Part shown: positions 43,742 through 52,678 of the stretch, one piece after another
Position numbering within the stretch: the first letter of the stretch is position 1
Layout: every line of letters starts with the position of its first letter
Assembly: GCF_030160235.1 (NCBI RefSeq)
Contig: NZ_BSNY01000012.1
Span: 434,001 to 498,000, forward strand
Source of the DNA: Mesorhizobium huakuii
GTDB taxonomy: Bacteria; Pseudomonadota; Alphaproteobacteria; Rhizobiales; Rhizobiaceae
Direction of reading: 5' to 3'
DNA: 64,000 bases
The notes under the pieces: generated by a model
The model's input: only the letters and a program-made list of their open reading frames with translations
Databases searched by the model: none
What the model was told of the DNA's origin: nothing
Program-made: the position numbers and the translations under genes

Positions 43742-44719
43742 TTAACGCAGACCTTGCGAGGAAAGCGTCATGATCGCGTTGGCCTGATCCGGGCGCACAA
43801 TGCCTTGACCCGTATCGATGTCGGAGGGGGCCAGACCGACCTTCTTGTTCAGGTAGGCTTCCATGACGGGCATGAAGCCCTGCATGTAGGGCTGTTGGTC
43901 CACCAAAGCCTGTACGTAGCCCTTCTGCATCTGCTGCAGGACTTCCGGCACCAGATCGAAACCGCCAAGCAGGACCTTGCCCGGCGCGACGCCGCGGTCC
44001 TGCAGCGACCGCGCAACGCCCGCGCACCAGAAGCCGGTGTCGAAATAGGCTGTGGTGTCGGGATGCGCGTTGAGATAGGCGCCGACACGGTCGGACGTGA
44101 TCGCAAGGTCGGTTCCGCTGTCGATCCGCTCCCATGAGACCTGGCGGTCGGGGTGGGCCGCCTTGTACTCTTCCAGGAATTGCATCACGCCCGCGCCGCG
44201 GCTTTCGGACCAGTTCTGGCCGGGTGCGGAAATGCCGACCAGGACCTTGATTGGCCCCTCTTTCGGGAAGCTCTCGGAAATCGCCTTGCCGAGCGAATAG
44301 CCCGCCGGCTTGAAACCTTGCCCTATGAAGGCCTGCCGCGCATTGCCCTTGGCGCCTTCCGTGTCATCGACATTGACGGCAATCACCACGACACCGGCAT
44401 CTCGCGCCTCCTTGATGACGTCGTCGAACGCCTTGTTGTCGACAATCGAGGTCAGCAGGGCATCCGGCTTGGCCGCGAGCGCGGCGCGCATGTTGGCGAG
44501 TTGCTGTTCGACCGAGCCTTCGGTCTGGGTGAAGATCATGTTGCACTTGGCCTCGACCTTGCCGCAGGCATCGTCAAAGCCCTTCTTCACCGCCTGCCAG
44601 AAGGTGTTCGAGGCCGACGAATGGTGCGTAAAGACGATGTTGAGCCCGTCGGCGCTGGCGACGGAAGGCCCGGCAAGCAGCGTCGTGGCGAGCAAAAGCG
44701 TTGCAGTCAGTCGTTTCAT
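43742..44719 (-). CDS. Sugar ABC transporter substrate-binding protein
   Basis: Periplasmic binding protein of 325 residues with a Sec signal peptide (residues 1-23, ending SVASA) and the type I fold: NIVFTHHSSASNTFWQAVKK, KPDALLTSIVDNKAFDDVIK and TTAYFDTGFWCAGVARSLQD. Start ATG 44719 has GGGAGGA seven bases upstream. It follows the dehydratase gene directly, so import and breakdown of the same sugar are co-expressed. Confidence 0.92.
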   Translation of the reverse strand: MKRLTATLLLATTLLAGPSVASADGLNIVFTHHSSASNTFWQAVKKGFDDACGKVEAKCNMIFTQTEGSVEQQLANMRAALAAKPDALLTSIVDNKAFDDVIKEARDAGVVVIAVNVDDTEGAKGNARQAFIGQGFKPAGYSLGKAISESFPKEGPIKVLVGISAPGQNWSESRGAGVMQFLEEYKAAHPDRQVSWERIDSGTDLAITSDRVGAYLNAHPDTTAYFDTGFWCAGVARSLQDRGVAPGKVLLGGFDLVPEVLQQMQKGYVQALVDQQPYMQGFMPVMEAYLNKKVGLAPSDIDTGQGIVRPDQANAIMTLSSQGLR

Positions 44720-44744
44720 TTCTATTCCTCCCGTTGAGTGTTCT

Positions 44745-45947
44745 TCAGATGTCCGCCTTGTCGGAGACACGGCGATGGACGGTGTAGGCCCGACCGAGGT
44801 CGGGATTGAGCTCCAGCCCGAGGCCGGGGCCAGGCGGCACGGTGATCATGCCGTCCTTGACTTCCGGCAGCGCGGTCACGAGGTCGCGATACCAGGTCCT
44901 GTAAAATGCCCGCACACTCTCCTGTACGAGTGCGTTGGGCGCGTTGAGGGACAAATGCGTGGACGCCGCCAGGACCACCGGCCCTGTGCAGTCGTGCGGC
45001 GCGACCGGCAAATGCCAGGCCTCCGCCATCGCGGCGATCTTGCGTGCCTCGGACAGTCCGCCGCACCAGGAAATGTCCAGCATGACGATGCCCGCGGCGC
45101 CCGTCTCCAGAAGGTCGCGGAATGCCCAGCGACTGCCCAGGGTTTCCGACGCCGAGATCGGTGCCGGGCTCGCGGCCTCATAGCGCTTGAGATCGGCGAG
45201 GCTGTCCATGCGGATGGGATCCTCATGCCAGTACGTGCCATAAGGTCCGAGGGCCTTGGCGATCTTGATCGCGGGCAGGAGCTGCCACATGGAGTGGAAC
45301 TCGACCATGATGTCGATCTTGTCGCCGACAGCTTTGCGGATCTTCTCGAAAGGCTGCAGCGCGGCTTTGAGGTCGGTGGCGGTAATGTCTTGCCCCCGGC
45401 TTTTCTCGGCGGCATGGTCGAAAGGCCAGATCTTCATGGCCGTGATGCCGTCCTCGAGCAGCTCCGCCGCCAACTCGTCGGCGCGGTGGAGAAATCCGTT
45501 CAGGTCGTCGTATCCCTGCCTCGTGCCGAGACCATAATTCGCGGTGGTCTGTCCCTTGCCGTCCTTGATGTATTCGGTACCGGCGCAGGTGTTGTAGGTA
45601 CGGATGGACTGCCGCGAAAAGCCTCCCAGGAGCTGCGCGATCGGCTGGTTCATGGCCTTGCCGAAAATATCCCAGAGCGCGATGTCGAAGGCGGAATTGC
45701 CGCGGACTTCGACCCCGCTTGAGCGGAACCCGAGATAGCCGACCAGATCGGCGGAAAGCAGGTCGATCTGCAGCGGATCGCGGCCGATGACGCGTGGCGC
45801 GACATATTCGTGGACATATTCCTCAACCGTGCGGGCCAAGAAAAAGGTTTCGCCAAGGCCGGTGATGCCCTCGTCTGTATGCACCTCGACCCAGAGCAGA
45901 TTGGGCCGCTCTTCGATGCGGATGGTCTCGATCGAGCGGATTTTCAT
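44745..45947 (-). CDS. Enolase-superfamily sugar-acid dehydratase
   Basis: Mandelate racemase-type enzyme of 400 residues. The N-terminal cap has VEVHTDEGITGLGETFF and SAFDIALWDIFGKAMNQP. Barrel metal ligands are Glu in IMVEFHSMW, Glu in WHEDPIRM and Glu in SASETLGSR; catalytic-type His occurs in EFH and in APHDCTGPV; Lys in AMKIWPFD. This fits dehydration of a sugar acid to a 2-keto-3-deoxy acid, near mannonate, galactonate or similar dehydratases; which one is not clear. It follows the GntR gene with a four-base overlap. Confidence 0.85.
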   Translation of the reverse strand: MKIRSIETIRIEERPNLLWVEVHTDEGITGLGETFFLARTVEEYVHEYVAPRVIGRDPLQIDLLSADLVGYLGFRSSGVEVRGNSAFDIALWDIFGKAMNQPIAQLLGGFSRQSIRTYNTCAGTEYIKDGKGQTTANYGLGTRQGYDDLNGFLHRADELAAELLEDGITAMKIWPFDHAAEKSRGQDITATDLKAALQPFEKIRKAVGDKIDIMVEFHSMWQLLPAIKIAKALGPYGTYWHEDPIRMDSLADLKRYEAASPAPISASETLGSRWAFRDLLETGAAGIVMLDISWCGGLSEARKIAAMAEAWHLPVAPHDCTGPVVLAASTHLSLNAPNALVQESVRAFYRTWYRDLVTALPEVKDGMITVPPGPGLGLELNPDLGRAYTVHRRVSDKADI

Positions 45948-46666
45948 GCGATCCCCGCATCGATCAGTGCCTTGACGCTTTTGTCGAAATGCGCGGCCAT
46001 ATGTTCGGCGGCGAGTTGCGGGTTCCCCGCGACGATCGCCCGAGCAATATCTGCGTGCCCCTCGATCATCCTGATCTGCTCTTCCTCGGTTGCGCGCGTA
46101 CGCCAGCCGATCACCCAGGTGCGTCGCGTGACACCGCTGAAGGCGTTGATGATCAACGAAAATACCGGGTTGTGAGAGGCTCGCGCGATCGCTTCATGGA
46201 ATGCGATGTCGTGTTCCATGACGATCTCGGGCGCACGGTAGTTCTCGCGCATCAGCTGCGCGCATTTTTGTATTTCAGCCGCCTCTGCGTCGGTCCGCCG
46301 GAGTGCGGCGAGTGCCACCGTGCGCATTTCGATGGTGCGGCGCACATCATACACCTGCTGGATGCTGATCTGTTCGGTGGTGACGCCGTGCTCGATCACC
46401 ATCGACATGGCGCCAATGTCGAGTTTGGCAACGCTGGCGCGCCGGCCGGCGCTCATGTCGATGAGGCGCATCGCCGACAGCGACCGAAACGCCTCCCGCA
46501 CCACCGTCCGCGAGACACTGAGCTTGCGGGTCATGTCGGCCTCACTGGGCAAGAGGTCGCCAGGGCCAAGACCTTCAACACGGATGTGTTGGGTGATGGC
46601 CTGAATGGCGGCGCTCACCAGCCCGGGATTTGTCTCGTCAGGTCCTATGCCGCGATCGCTTACCAT
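45944..46666 (-). CDS. GntR family regulator, FCD subgroup
   Basis: Regulator of 240 residues. The winged helix has LGPGDLLPSEADMTRKLSVS and RTVVREAFRSLSAMRLI (residues 30-70); the FCD domain follows, with His residues in MEHDIAFHEAIARASHN that usually bind a metal and sugar acid. ATG 46666 is chosen although its ribosome binding site is weak; upstream open frame is not protein-like. It is the first gene of the operon running to the mutarotase gene and is divergent from the lactonase gene, which it likely controls as well. Confidence 0.9.
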   Translation of the reverse strand: MVSDRGIGPDETNPGLVSAAIQAITQHIRVEGLGPGDLLPSEADMTRKLSVSRTVVREAFRSLSAMRLIDMSAGRRASVAKLDIGAMSMVIEHGVTTEQISIQQVYDVRRTIEMRTVALAALRRTDAEAAEIQKCAQLMRENYRAPEIVMEHDIAFHEAIARASHNPVFSLIINAFSGVTRRTWVIGWRTRATEEEQIRMIEGHADIARAIVAGNPQLAAEHMAAHFDKSVKALIDAGIA

Positions 46667-46770
46667 TTGCTCAAAACCTGTATGACATGTTTTCTTGAAA
46701 TGTTTATATCTTTGTGAAATCTTGTCTGTCAATAGCGGTTGACCGCGCGACATTTGGGAGAGGAAGGGCA
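46667..46770. promoter_or_regulatory. Divergent promoter region, GntR gene and lactonase gene
   Basis: An AT-rich stretch of 104 bases between divergent starts. It contains CTGTATGACATG near 46678-46689, an imperfect inverted repeat of the type bound by FCD-GntR proteins, and TTGTCTGTCAAT further along. The operator assignment is tentative; the shared promoter role follows from gene orientation. Confidence 0.5.
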
Positions 46771-47676
46771 GTGGGTAGCGAAGAAAAGCAGCCAGGCTTC
46801 ATGTTTGATGCCCGGGATATCGTCGGTGAGAGCCTGCTCTGGGACGACAACAGGAAGACACTGATCTGGGTGGACATCATCGGACGGCGCATTCACCAGC
46901 TCGATCCGGTCACTCGCGATCACCAGAGCTGGCAGACACCGGACCTCGCAACCTCGATTGGCCTGCGCAGGGACGGTGGCGCGATCGTCGGGCTGCGAAA
47001 GGATGTGGCTCTGTGGGATTTCGCAGAAGCCTTCAGGACGATCGCGACGATCGAACCGGACAGCCCTGACACACGGTTGAATGAGGGCGTGGTCGCCCCG
47101 GACGGCTCATTCTGGGTTGGCACCATGGAAAACAACATCGGCGCCGACGATAGTCCGCGCGATATTTCGCGAGATGCGGGGCGGATCTATCGCGTCGACA
47201 TGGCCGGCATTGTCGAGGCGCTCAGTGCCGACCGCTTCGGCATCACCAATACGATGGTCTGGACAGCGGATGATACGTTCATCACGGCGGACACGACGAA
47301 GAACCAGATCTTTCGCTATCACTGGGACAGGGTGCGGTCGCGAATAACCGAAAGGCGCCCTTTCTTCCCGGATTTTCCACGCGGCCTGCCGGACGGGTCG
47401 TGCATGGATGCGGAAGGCTATATCTGGAACTGTCGCGTTGCGGGGGGCGGCTGCGTGGTTCGCATTTCACCCGACGGAGTTCTGGACAGAGTGGTGGACC
47501 TGCCCTGCAGCTGGCCGACGAGCTGTGCTTTCGGCGGCGAGAACTTCGATATCCTCTTCGTCACTTCGGCGCGGTTTACCATGAGCGAGAGACATTTGCG
47601 GGCGAACCCGCAGGAGGGCGGGTTGTTCGCGGTGCGTACAGGCGTTCGAGGCGCACCGACCAAACGGTTCGGATGA
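46771..47676 (+). CDS. SMP-30/gluconolactonase family protein
   Basis: Six-bladed beta-propeller lactonase of 301 residues. Divalent metal ligands expected in this family can be seen: Glu in VGESLLWDD, Asn in TRLNEGVVAPDGSFWVGTM, Asn in GITNTMVWTADDTF and Asp in GLPDGSCMDAEGYIW. It would open the sugar lactone made by the SDR. The start is GTG 46771 with GAGGAAGG upstream. It is transcribed away from the GntR gene. Confidence 0.9.
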   Translation: MGSEEKQPGFMFDARDIVGESLLWDDNRKTLIWVDIIGRRIHQLDPVTRDHQSWQTPDLATSIGLRRDGGAIVGLRKDVALWDFAEAFRTIATIEPDSPDTRLNEGVVAPDGSFWVGTMENNIGADDSPRDISRDAGRIYRVDMAGIVEALSADRFGITNTMVWTADDTFITADTTKNQIFRYHWDRVRSRITERRPFFPDFPRGLPDGSCMDAEGYIWNCRVAGGGCVVRISPDGVLDRVVDLPCSWPTSCAFGGENFDILFVTSARFTMSERHLRANPQEGGLFAVRTGVRGAPTKRFG

Positions 47677-47821
47677 GATGACCCAGCCAACGCGGCCGGG
47701 AACGGCAGGCTGACCAGGTCGGCTACCGCCTTTCGGCCATTTCGGGCAAAGCCCCAGGCGTTCCGGCAATCGCTGGAACGTTGATGGCGACCAATTCAGG
47801 AAGCCGGATTCCGCTTGACAG

Positions 47822-47864
47822 TTTTCATGAATATGAAAAAGTCTTAGCCAATTTCAAAATTGGT
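47822..47864. promoter_or_regulatory. Two inverted repeats upstream of the polyamine-type transporter operon
   Basis: TTTTCAT-GAAT-ATGAAAA (47822-47839) and CCAATTT-CA-AAATTGG (47849-47864) are perfect inverted repeats placed back to back directly before the first permease gene. The location and AT-rich character suit operators; the XRE-cupin regulator encoded in the operon is the natural candidate to bind one or both. Confidence 0.6.
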
Positions 47865-47874
47865 GGGCAGGTCG

Positions 47875-48759
47875 ATGTCGACCCTAGTTGCAGCGGAAGT
47901 GCCCGAGTCCCGGTCTTCATCGGGCTTCCGGTTCGCCATGCTGCTGCCGGGGGCGCTGGTCACCTTCCTGCTGATCCTGTTCGCACTTGGCCTGGTGCTG
48001 TTCCTCGCCTTCCGCGGCAATGACGGCTCGCTGCTCGGCGTCGGGCTGACCGTCGAGAACTTCGTCACCGTGGCCACCGATCCGCTCTACTGGACGGTGA
48101 CGCTGCGCTCGCTGGTCATCGCCGGCCTGGTGACGCTGGCAACCGTCGTCACCGCCTATCCCGTCGCCTATTATCTCGCCTTCCATGCCGGGCGCCGGCG
48201 CGGCCTGCTCTTGTTCCTGGTGACGCTGCCGTTCTGGACCAGCTATCTGCTCCGCGTCTTCGCCTGGAAGATCGTGCTCGCCTATAATGGCGTCCTGAAC
48301 TCGGCGTTGATCGAAAGCGGCATCTGGTCGGAGCCGACACTGGCCTTTCTCAACACGCCGGCCGCCGTGGTCGTCACGCTGGCCCACGCCTATGCGCCCT
48401 TCGCCATCCTGCCGATCTATGTGGCGCTGGATACGATCCCGAAATCGCTGCTCGAGGCTGCCTCCGACCTCGGCGCGCGGCCGTTCACCGCGTTCCGCCG
48501 CGTCGTGCTGCCCAATTCGATGCCGGGCGTGCTGGCCGCGGCGCTCGTCGTCTTCGTGCCGACGGTCGGCGACTATGTCACGCCAGCCATGGTCGGCGGC
48601 CCGGCCAGCACCATGATCGGCACGCTGATCCAGTCGCAGTTCGGCAAGGCCAATGATTGGCCGTTCGGCGCCGCGCTTTCGGTCTGCGTCATGCTGGTCA
48701 TCCTCGTCGTGGTGCTGGTCGCGCGCGGCGCCGACCGCAGATTTGGCAGCCGCACATGA
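47875..48759 (+). CDS. Polyamine-type ABC transporter permease (PotB-like)
   Basis: Inner-membrane permease of 294 residues with six helices. It begins with the typical long first helix (AMLLPGALVTFLLILFALGL) and has the coupling loop LEAASDLGARPFTAFRRVVL and VVFVPTVGDYVTPAMVGGP. ATG 47875 is used; a TTG 15 bases up is possible. First gene of an operon: permease, permease, binding protein, regulator, ATPase. Its stop overlaps the next start by four bases. Confidence 0.92.
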   Translation: MSTLVAAEVPESRSSSGFRFAMLLPGALVTFLLILFALGLVLFLAFRGNDGSLLGVGLTVENFVTVATDPLYWTVTLRSLVIAGLVTLATVVTAYPVAYYLAFHAGRRRGLLLFLVTLPFWTSYLLRVFAWKIVLAYNGVLNSALIESGIWSEPTLAFLNTPAAVVVTLAHAYAPFAILPIYVALDTIPKSLLEAASDLGARPFTAFRRVVLPNSMPGVLAAALVVFVPTVGDYVTPAMVGGPASTMIGTLIQSQFGKANDWPFGAALSVCVMLVILVVVLVARGADRRFGSRT

Positions 48760-49577
48760 AAGCCGAACGCGCCGGCACGAAACGGGATGGCCGCTGGCTC
48801 GGCCTCTACGTGCTTGCCTATCTGGTGTTCCTCTATCTGCCGGTGCTACTGATCCCGCTGTTTTCCTTCAACGATTCCATCCAGGCGGCGTTTCCGCTGC
48901 AGGGCTTCACGCTGCAATGGTACGAGACGCTCTATGGCAATCCGGCGCTGTCGGGCGCGCTCGTCAACAGTCTCGTCATCGGCGCCATCGCCGCTTCCGG
49001 CGCCACGCTGTGCGGCATCACCGTGTCCTATATGGACCTCTATGGCCGTTCGCCATTGGCCGCCACGATCAGCGCCATCGCCCGGCTGCCGATCCTCATT
49101 CCCGGTGTCATCGTCGGCATATCGCTGCTGATTCTGATCAATCTCATCGGCCTCGGGCCATCGCGCGTCGCCATCGTGCTCGGTCACATACTGGTGGCGT
49201 TGCCAACGACCGTGGTCGTCATGCGCAGCCGCTTCGCAGCCATCCCAAGGTCGGTTCGCGAGGCGGCGCTCGATCTCGGCGCCTCCGACTGGACGACGTT
49301 CCGGCGGGTCATGCTGCCGCTCAGCCTGCCCGCCGTGCTGTCGGCCTTCATGCTGGCCTTCCTGATCTCCTTCGACGAATTCATCGTCGTCTTCTTCCTT
49401 GCCGGAACCGAGCCGACCCTGCCGCTCTACATCTGGAGCCAGCTGCGCTTCCCCCGCTCGCTGCCGACCGTCATGGCGCTGGGAACGGTTATCCTGGCCG
49501 TATCCTTCATTATCGCCGGCACCGCCGAGTTCCTGCGCCATCGCGGGCTCGGTGCCGCGCGCCGCAATCCAGCCTGA
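48756..49577 (+). CDS. Polyamine-type ABC transporter permease (PotC-like)
   Basis: Second permease, 273 residues, with the PotC features FSFNDSIQAAFPLQGFTLQW after the first helix, coupling loop REAALDLGASDWTTFRRVML and SAFMLAFLISFDEFIVVFFL. The ATG at 48756 overlaps the preceding stop as ATGA. A longer frame upstream is a shadow of the first permease gene. Confidence 0.92.
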   Translation: MKAERAGTKRDGRWLGLYVLAYLVFLYLPVLLIPLFSFNDSIQAAFPLQGFTLQWYETLYGNPALSGALVNSLVIGAIAASGATLCGITVSYMDLYGRSPLAATISAIARLPILIPGVIVGISLLILINLIGLGPSRVAIVLGHILVALPTTVVVMRSRFAAIPRSVREAALDLGASDWTTFRRVMLPLSLPAVLSAFMLAFLISFDEFIVVFFLAGTEPTLPLYIWSQLRFPRSLPTVMALGTVILAVSFIIAGTAEFLRHRGLGAARRNPA

Positions 49578-49602
49578 CCATAACAATGAGAGGAGAACGA
49601 AA

Positions 49603-50673
49603 ATGACATTCCACCTGACAACGATAAGCGGACACAAGGTCCGCGCCGGCCTCGCCGCGCTGGCGCTCGCTTTGTCGTCGACCGTGGCGCCGGCCGCCGA
49701 GAAGCTGCAGTATTTCACCTGGTCGGGTTACGAGCTGCCCGACTTCAACAAGAGCTTCCTCGCCGCGCACCCCGATGGCGTCGAGGCCTCGATCTTCGGC
49801 GACGACGACGATGCCTTCACCAAGGTCAAGGCCGGCTTCCGGCCCGACATCGCGCATCCCTGCTACGACAAGGTGGCGCGATGGAACAAGGAAGGCCTGC
49901 TGCAGCCGATCGACACCAAGCGCATCAAGAACTGGGATTCGATCTTTCCGGTGTTCAAGAACCTGCCCGATCTGCAGGCCGGCGACGGCAAGGTCTGGAT
50001 GGTGCCGTGGGACTGGGGCAACACCTCGATCCTCTACCGCACCGATCTGGTGAAGAACCCGGAAGCAAGCTGGAACCTGCTCTGGGACAAGCAATATGCC
50101 GGCCGCATGGCGACCATCGACGCCGTGCACGACACGCCGATCGTTGCCGCACTTCTGGCCGGGGTGAATCCGTTCGACATGACACCTGAACAGATGGACA
50201 AGGTCGCGGCAAAACTGCGCGAGCAGCGGCCGCTGCTGTCGAGCTACACCACGGACATGACGTCGGTCGAGCAGGCGCTGGCCAGCGGCCAGTTGGTCGC
50301 CGCCATGACCTGGAATGCGTCGGCCACCTCGCTGAAGAAGCAGGGCGTGCCGGTCGAGTTCATGAAGCCGAAAGAAGGCATGCTGACCTGGGCCTGCGGC
50401 TTCGTGATGCTGAAGGACGCCAAGAATGTCGATCTCGCCTATGATTTCATCAACAGCCGGTTGGACGCCGATTCGGGCAAATTCCTGATCCAGTCCTATG
50501 GCTATGGCAGTTCGTTGAGCACTGCCTTCGCCGGGGTGGCCAAGGACGAGCTGGAGAAACTGCAACTGCCGTCCGACCCCGAGGTGATGCTGAAGAGCAC
50601 CATCTTCACCGGACCGATGAAACAGAATGACGATGTGGCCAAGATGTTCGAGAAAGTGAAGGCTGGCGGGTGA
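49603..50673 (+). CDS. Polyamine-type ABC transporter substrate-binding protein (PotD-like)
   Basis: Periplasmic binding protein of 356 residues with a Sec signal peptide (residues 1-32, ending VAPAAE). The mature part starts LQYFTWSGYELPDFNKSF, and the ligand site should include WDWGNTSILYRTDL and the Trp in TWNASATSLKK. Start ATG 49603 follows GAGGAGAA. PotD-like proteins bind spermidine, putrescine or related amines; the exact ligand is open. Confidence 0.92.
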   Translation: MTFHLTTISGHKVRAGLAALALALSSTVAPAAEKLQYFTWSGYELPDFNKSFLAAHPDGVEASIFGDDDDAFTKVKAGFRPDIAHPCYDKVARWNKEGLLQPIDTKRIKNWDSIFPVFKNLPDLQAGDGKVWMVPWDWGNTSILYRTDLVKNPEASWNLLWDKQYAGRMATIDAVHDTPIVAALLAGVNPFDMTPEQMDKVAAKLREQRPLLSSYTTDMTSVEQALASGQLVAAMTWNASATSLKKQGVPVEFMKPKEGMLTWACGFVMLKDAKNVDLAYDFINSRLDADSGKFLIQSYGYGSSLSTAFAGVAKDELEKLQLPSDPEVMLKSTIFTGPMKQNDDVAKMFEKVKAGG

Positions 50674-50684
50674 GGCTGATTCTT

Positions 50685-50822
50685 CCTTCCCCCCTTGTGG
50701 GGGAAGGTGGATCGGCGCGCAGCGCCGAGACGGATGAGGGGTAATCCAGGAAACGCAACGTCTCACTTCGCTGGAACACCCCTAATCTGTCGCCTTCTCC
50801 CTCAGGGGGAGAGGGGGAGCTT
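50685..50822. repeat. Rhizobial-type palindromic mosaic repeat
   Basis: An intergenic element with two hairpins facing each other. The first is CCTTCCCCC and GGGGGAAGG around a short loop (50685-50707); the second is built from CCTTCTCCC and GGGGAGAGGG (about 50793-50815). Between them GACGGATGAGGGGT (50730-50743) pairs imperfectly with ACCCCTAATCTGTC (50778-50791). This arrangement is common in Mesorhizobium-type genomes. It lies between the binding protein and regulator genes and may act on mRNA stability or attenuation. Confidence 0.75.
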
Positions 50823-50870
50823 GGCGGCGCTGTGCCCGCGTCGATATGAGGAGACAACAAGGACCGATGC

Positions 50871-51479
50871 ATGGACATGCTTGACGAGGCATCTGAAAAA
50901 ACCAAAGACGATGCCGATGTGCGCGTCGGCCGCCGCGTGCGGGCGCTGCGGCTGGAGCGGCGCCTGTCGCTGGCCGAGCTGGCGGCAAAAGCTGGCGTGT
51001 CGATCGGTGCGCTGAGCCAGATCGAGCGCGGCATGTCTTCGCTGCGCGTCAAGGTGATCTGGCCGCTCGCCGCCGCCCTCGACATCGAGCCTTCGGCGCT
51101 GATCGCCGATGGCGACGAGGCCGTCAACGATCTCTATTGCGTGCGCGCCGACAAGCGGCGCTCCATTCCGGTGAAGTCGGAAGGCATCGCCAAGGCGCTG
51201 CTGTCGCCGCCGGGCGCGACGCTCACCGGCATGCTGGTGACGGTGGAGGCCGGTGGCGGCACGGCCGAAGCCTACGCCCATGCCGGCCATGAATTCGGCT
51301 ACGTGCTTTCGGGCGAGGTCGAGCTGGTGGTGGATTCGACAAAATACGGGCTGAAGACCGGCGACAGTTTTGCCTTCAAGAGCACGCTGTTGCACGCTTT
51401 CCGCAATCGCGGCGCCGAGCAGTGCCAGATCCTGTGGGTCAACACCACGAAGCCCTCCGAGGTTCGCGATGGCGCCTGA
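50871..51479 (+). CDS. XRE family regulator with C-terminal cupin domain
   Basis: Regulator of 202 residues. Residues 18-75 form a lambda-type helix-turn-helix (RRVRALRLERRLSLAELAAK, SIGALSQIERGMSS), and residues 110-195 form a cupin (HAGHEFGYVLSGEVELVVDS, KTGDSFAFKSTLLHAFRN). This architecture (PuuR/SutR-like) commonly senses amines or amino acids. It is embedded in the transporter operon and its stop lies inside the ATPase gene, so it is co-translated. AAGGA lies eight bases before the ATG. Confidence 0.92.
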   Translation: MDMLDEASEKTKDDADVRVGRRVRALRLERRLSLAELAAKAGVSIGALSQIERGMSSLRVKVIWPLAAALDIEPSALIADGDEAVNDLYCVRADKRRSIPVKSEGIAKALLSPPGATLTGMLVTVEAGGGTAEAYAHAGHEFGYVLSGEVELVVDSTKYGLKTGDSFAFKSTLLHAFRNRGAEQCQILWVNTTKPSEVRDGA

Positions 51480-52554
51480 TCCACTCGTCCGGCTGCAGGC
51501 GGTCTCCAAGGTTTTCCCGGGCGGCATCGTTGGGCTCGATGCCGTCGATCTCGACATTATCAGCGGCGAGTTCATCACACTGCTTGGGCCTTCCGGCTGC
51601 GGCAAGACCACCAGCCTGCGCGTCATCGCCGGCTTCGAAAGCCCGTCGAGCGGCAAGGTCTTGCTCGACGGCCGCGACATCACCGCACTTCGCCCCTTCG
51701 ACCGGCCGGTCAATACCGTGTTCCAGGATTACGCGCTGTTTCCGCATATGGACGTCGCCGATAATGTCGGCTTCGGCCTGTCGCTGCGCAAACTCTCCGG
51801 CACCGAGCAGGCGAAGCGTGTCGGTGAAGCCCTCGACATGGTCGGTCTCGCCGACAAGCTCCGCGCCCGTGTCTCCGAACTGTCGGGCGGCCAGCGCCAG
51901 CGTGTCGCGCTTGCCCGCGCCATCGTCTGCGAGCCGCGTGTGCTGCTCCTCGACGAACCGCTGTCGGCGCTCGACGCGCATCTGCGCGAACAGATGCAGG
52001 TCGAGTTGAAGCGGCTGCAGTCGCGGCTCGGCACCACCTTCGTCATGGTCACCCATGACCAGACCGAGGCGCTGTCGATCTCCGATCGCATCGTCGTCAT
52101 GAACAAGGGCCGCATCGAGCAGATCGCGCCGCCGGCGACGCTCTATGACCGGCCCGCGACGACGTTCGTGGCGAGCTTCATCGGCACCATGAACCTCCTG
52201 CGGTCGCGCTTTGTCGGCCGCGATGGCGATCGTTTGCGCTTCGCTGCCGGCGCTCTGCCGCTGGAGGCCACCTCCGAAACCGGCCAACCGCCCGGCGAAG
52301 GCGAGATGCGCACCATCGGCGTGCGTCCTGAGGATTTGCTGGCCGCCACCGAGGCCGCCGAAGGAACCGCGCCGGCGCGGGTGAACAGCATTGTCTTCCA
52401 CGGCCGTACCTTGCGGCTGCATGCTGAACTGGGGCAGGGGTTGCCGGTGGTGATCGATGCACCGCGCCAGGCCGAGGGGTTTCAATTCAGCATTGGCGAC
52501 GTGGCGCATATTAGCCTGCGCCGCGGCGCCAACTGCCCCATGCTGCCGGGCTAG
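51469..52554 (+). CDS. Polyamine-type ABC transporter ATP-binding protein (PotA-like)
   Basis: ATPase of 361 residues with GPSGCGKTT, LSGGQRQRVALARAI and VLLLDEPLSALD, followed by a C-terminal TOBE domain (FIGTMNLLRSRFVGRDG, TIGVRPEDL). The ATG at 51469 overlaps the end of the regulator gene by 11 bases; longer frame upstream is a shadow. It completes the transporter operon. Confidence 0.94.
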   Translation: MAPDPLVRLQAVSKVFPGGIVGLDAVDLDIISGEFITLLGPSGCGKTTSLRVIAGFESPSSGKVLLDGRDITALRPFDRPVNTVFQDYALFPHMDVADNVGFGLSLRKLSGTEQAKRVGEALDMVGLADKLRARVSELSGGQRQRVALARAIVCEPRVLLLDEPLSALDAHLREQMQVELKRLQSRLGTTFVMVTHDQTEALSISDRIVVMNKGRIEQIAPPATLYDRPATTFVASFIGTMNLLRSRFVGRDGDRLRFAAGALPLEATSETGQPPGEGEMRTIGVRPEDLLAATEAAEGTAPARVNSIVFHGRTLRLHAELGQGLPVVIDAPRQAEGFQFSIGDVAHISLRRGANCPMLPG

Positions 52555-52643
52555 CCTCATCCACCTTCGCAAGGTCGTCGCACGGTTTCGTGCGGGCTGG
52601 TCTGATCGACATGTTAACAAACGGCCATGGAAATAAGTAGGAA

Positions 52644-52675
52644 TTGACTAATCTAGGAAGACATTCCTAAATTAG
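52644..52675 (+). promoter_or_regulatory. Promoter overlapped by a dyad operator
   Basis: CTAATCTAGGAA (52648-52659) and TTCCTAAATTAG (52664-52675) are reverse complements with one mismatch and a four-base spacer. TTGACT at 52644-52649 and TAAATT at 52668-52673 match -35 and -10 boxes with 18-base spacing, so the dyad covers the promoter core. Transcription would begin near 52680, almost on the start codon of the following gene. Confidence 0.6.
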
Positions 52676-52678
52676 TTG

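Noticed and set aside
52565-52600. Terminator behind the polyamine-type operon
   Set aside because: CGCACG and CGTGCG can pair around GTTT, but the stem is only six bases and no T run follows.
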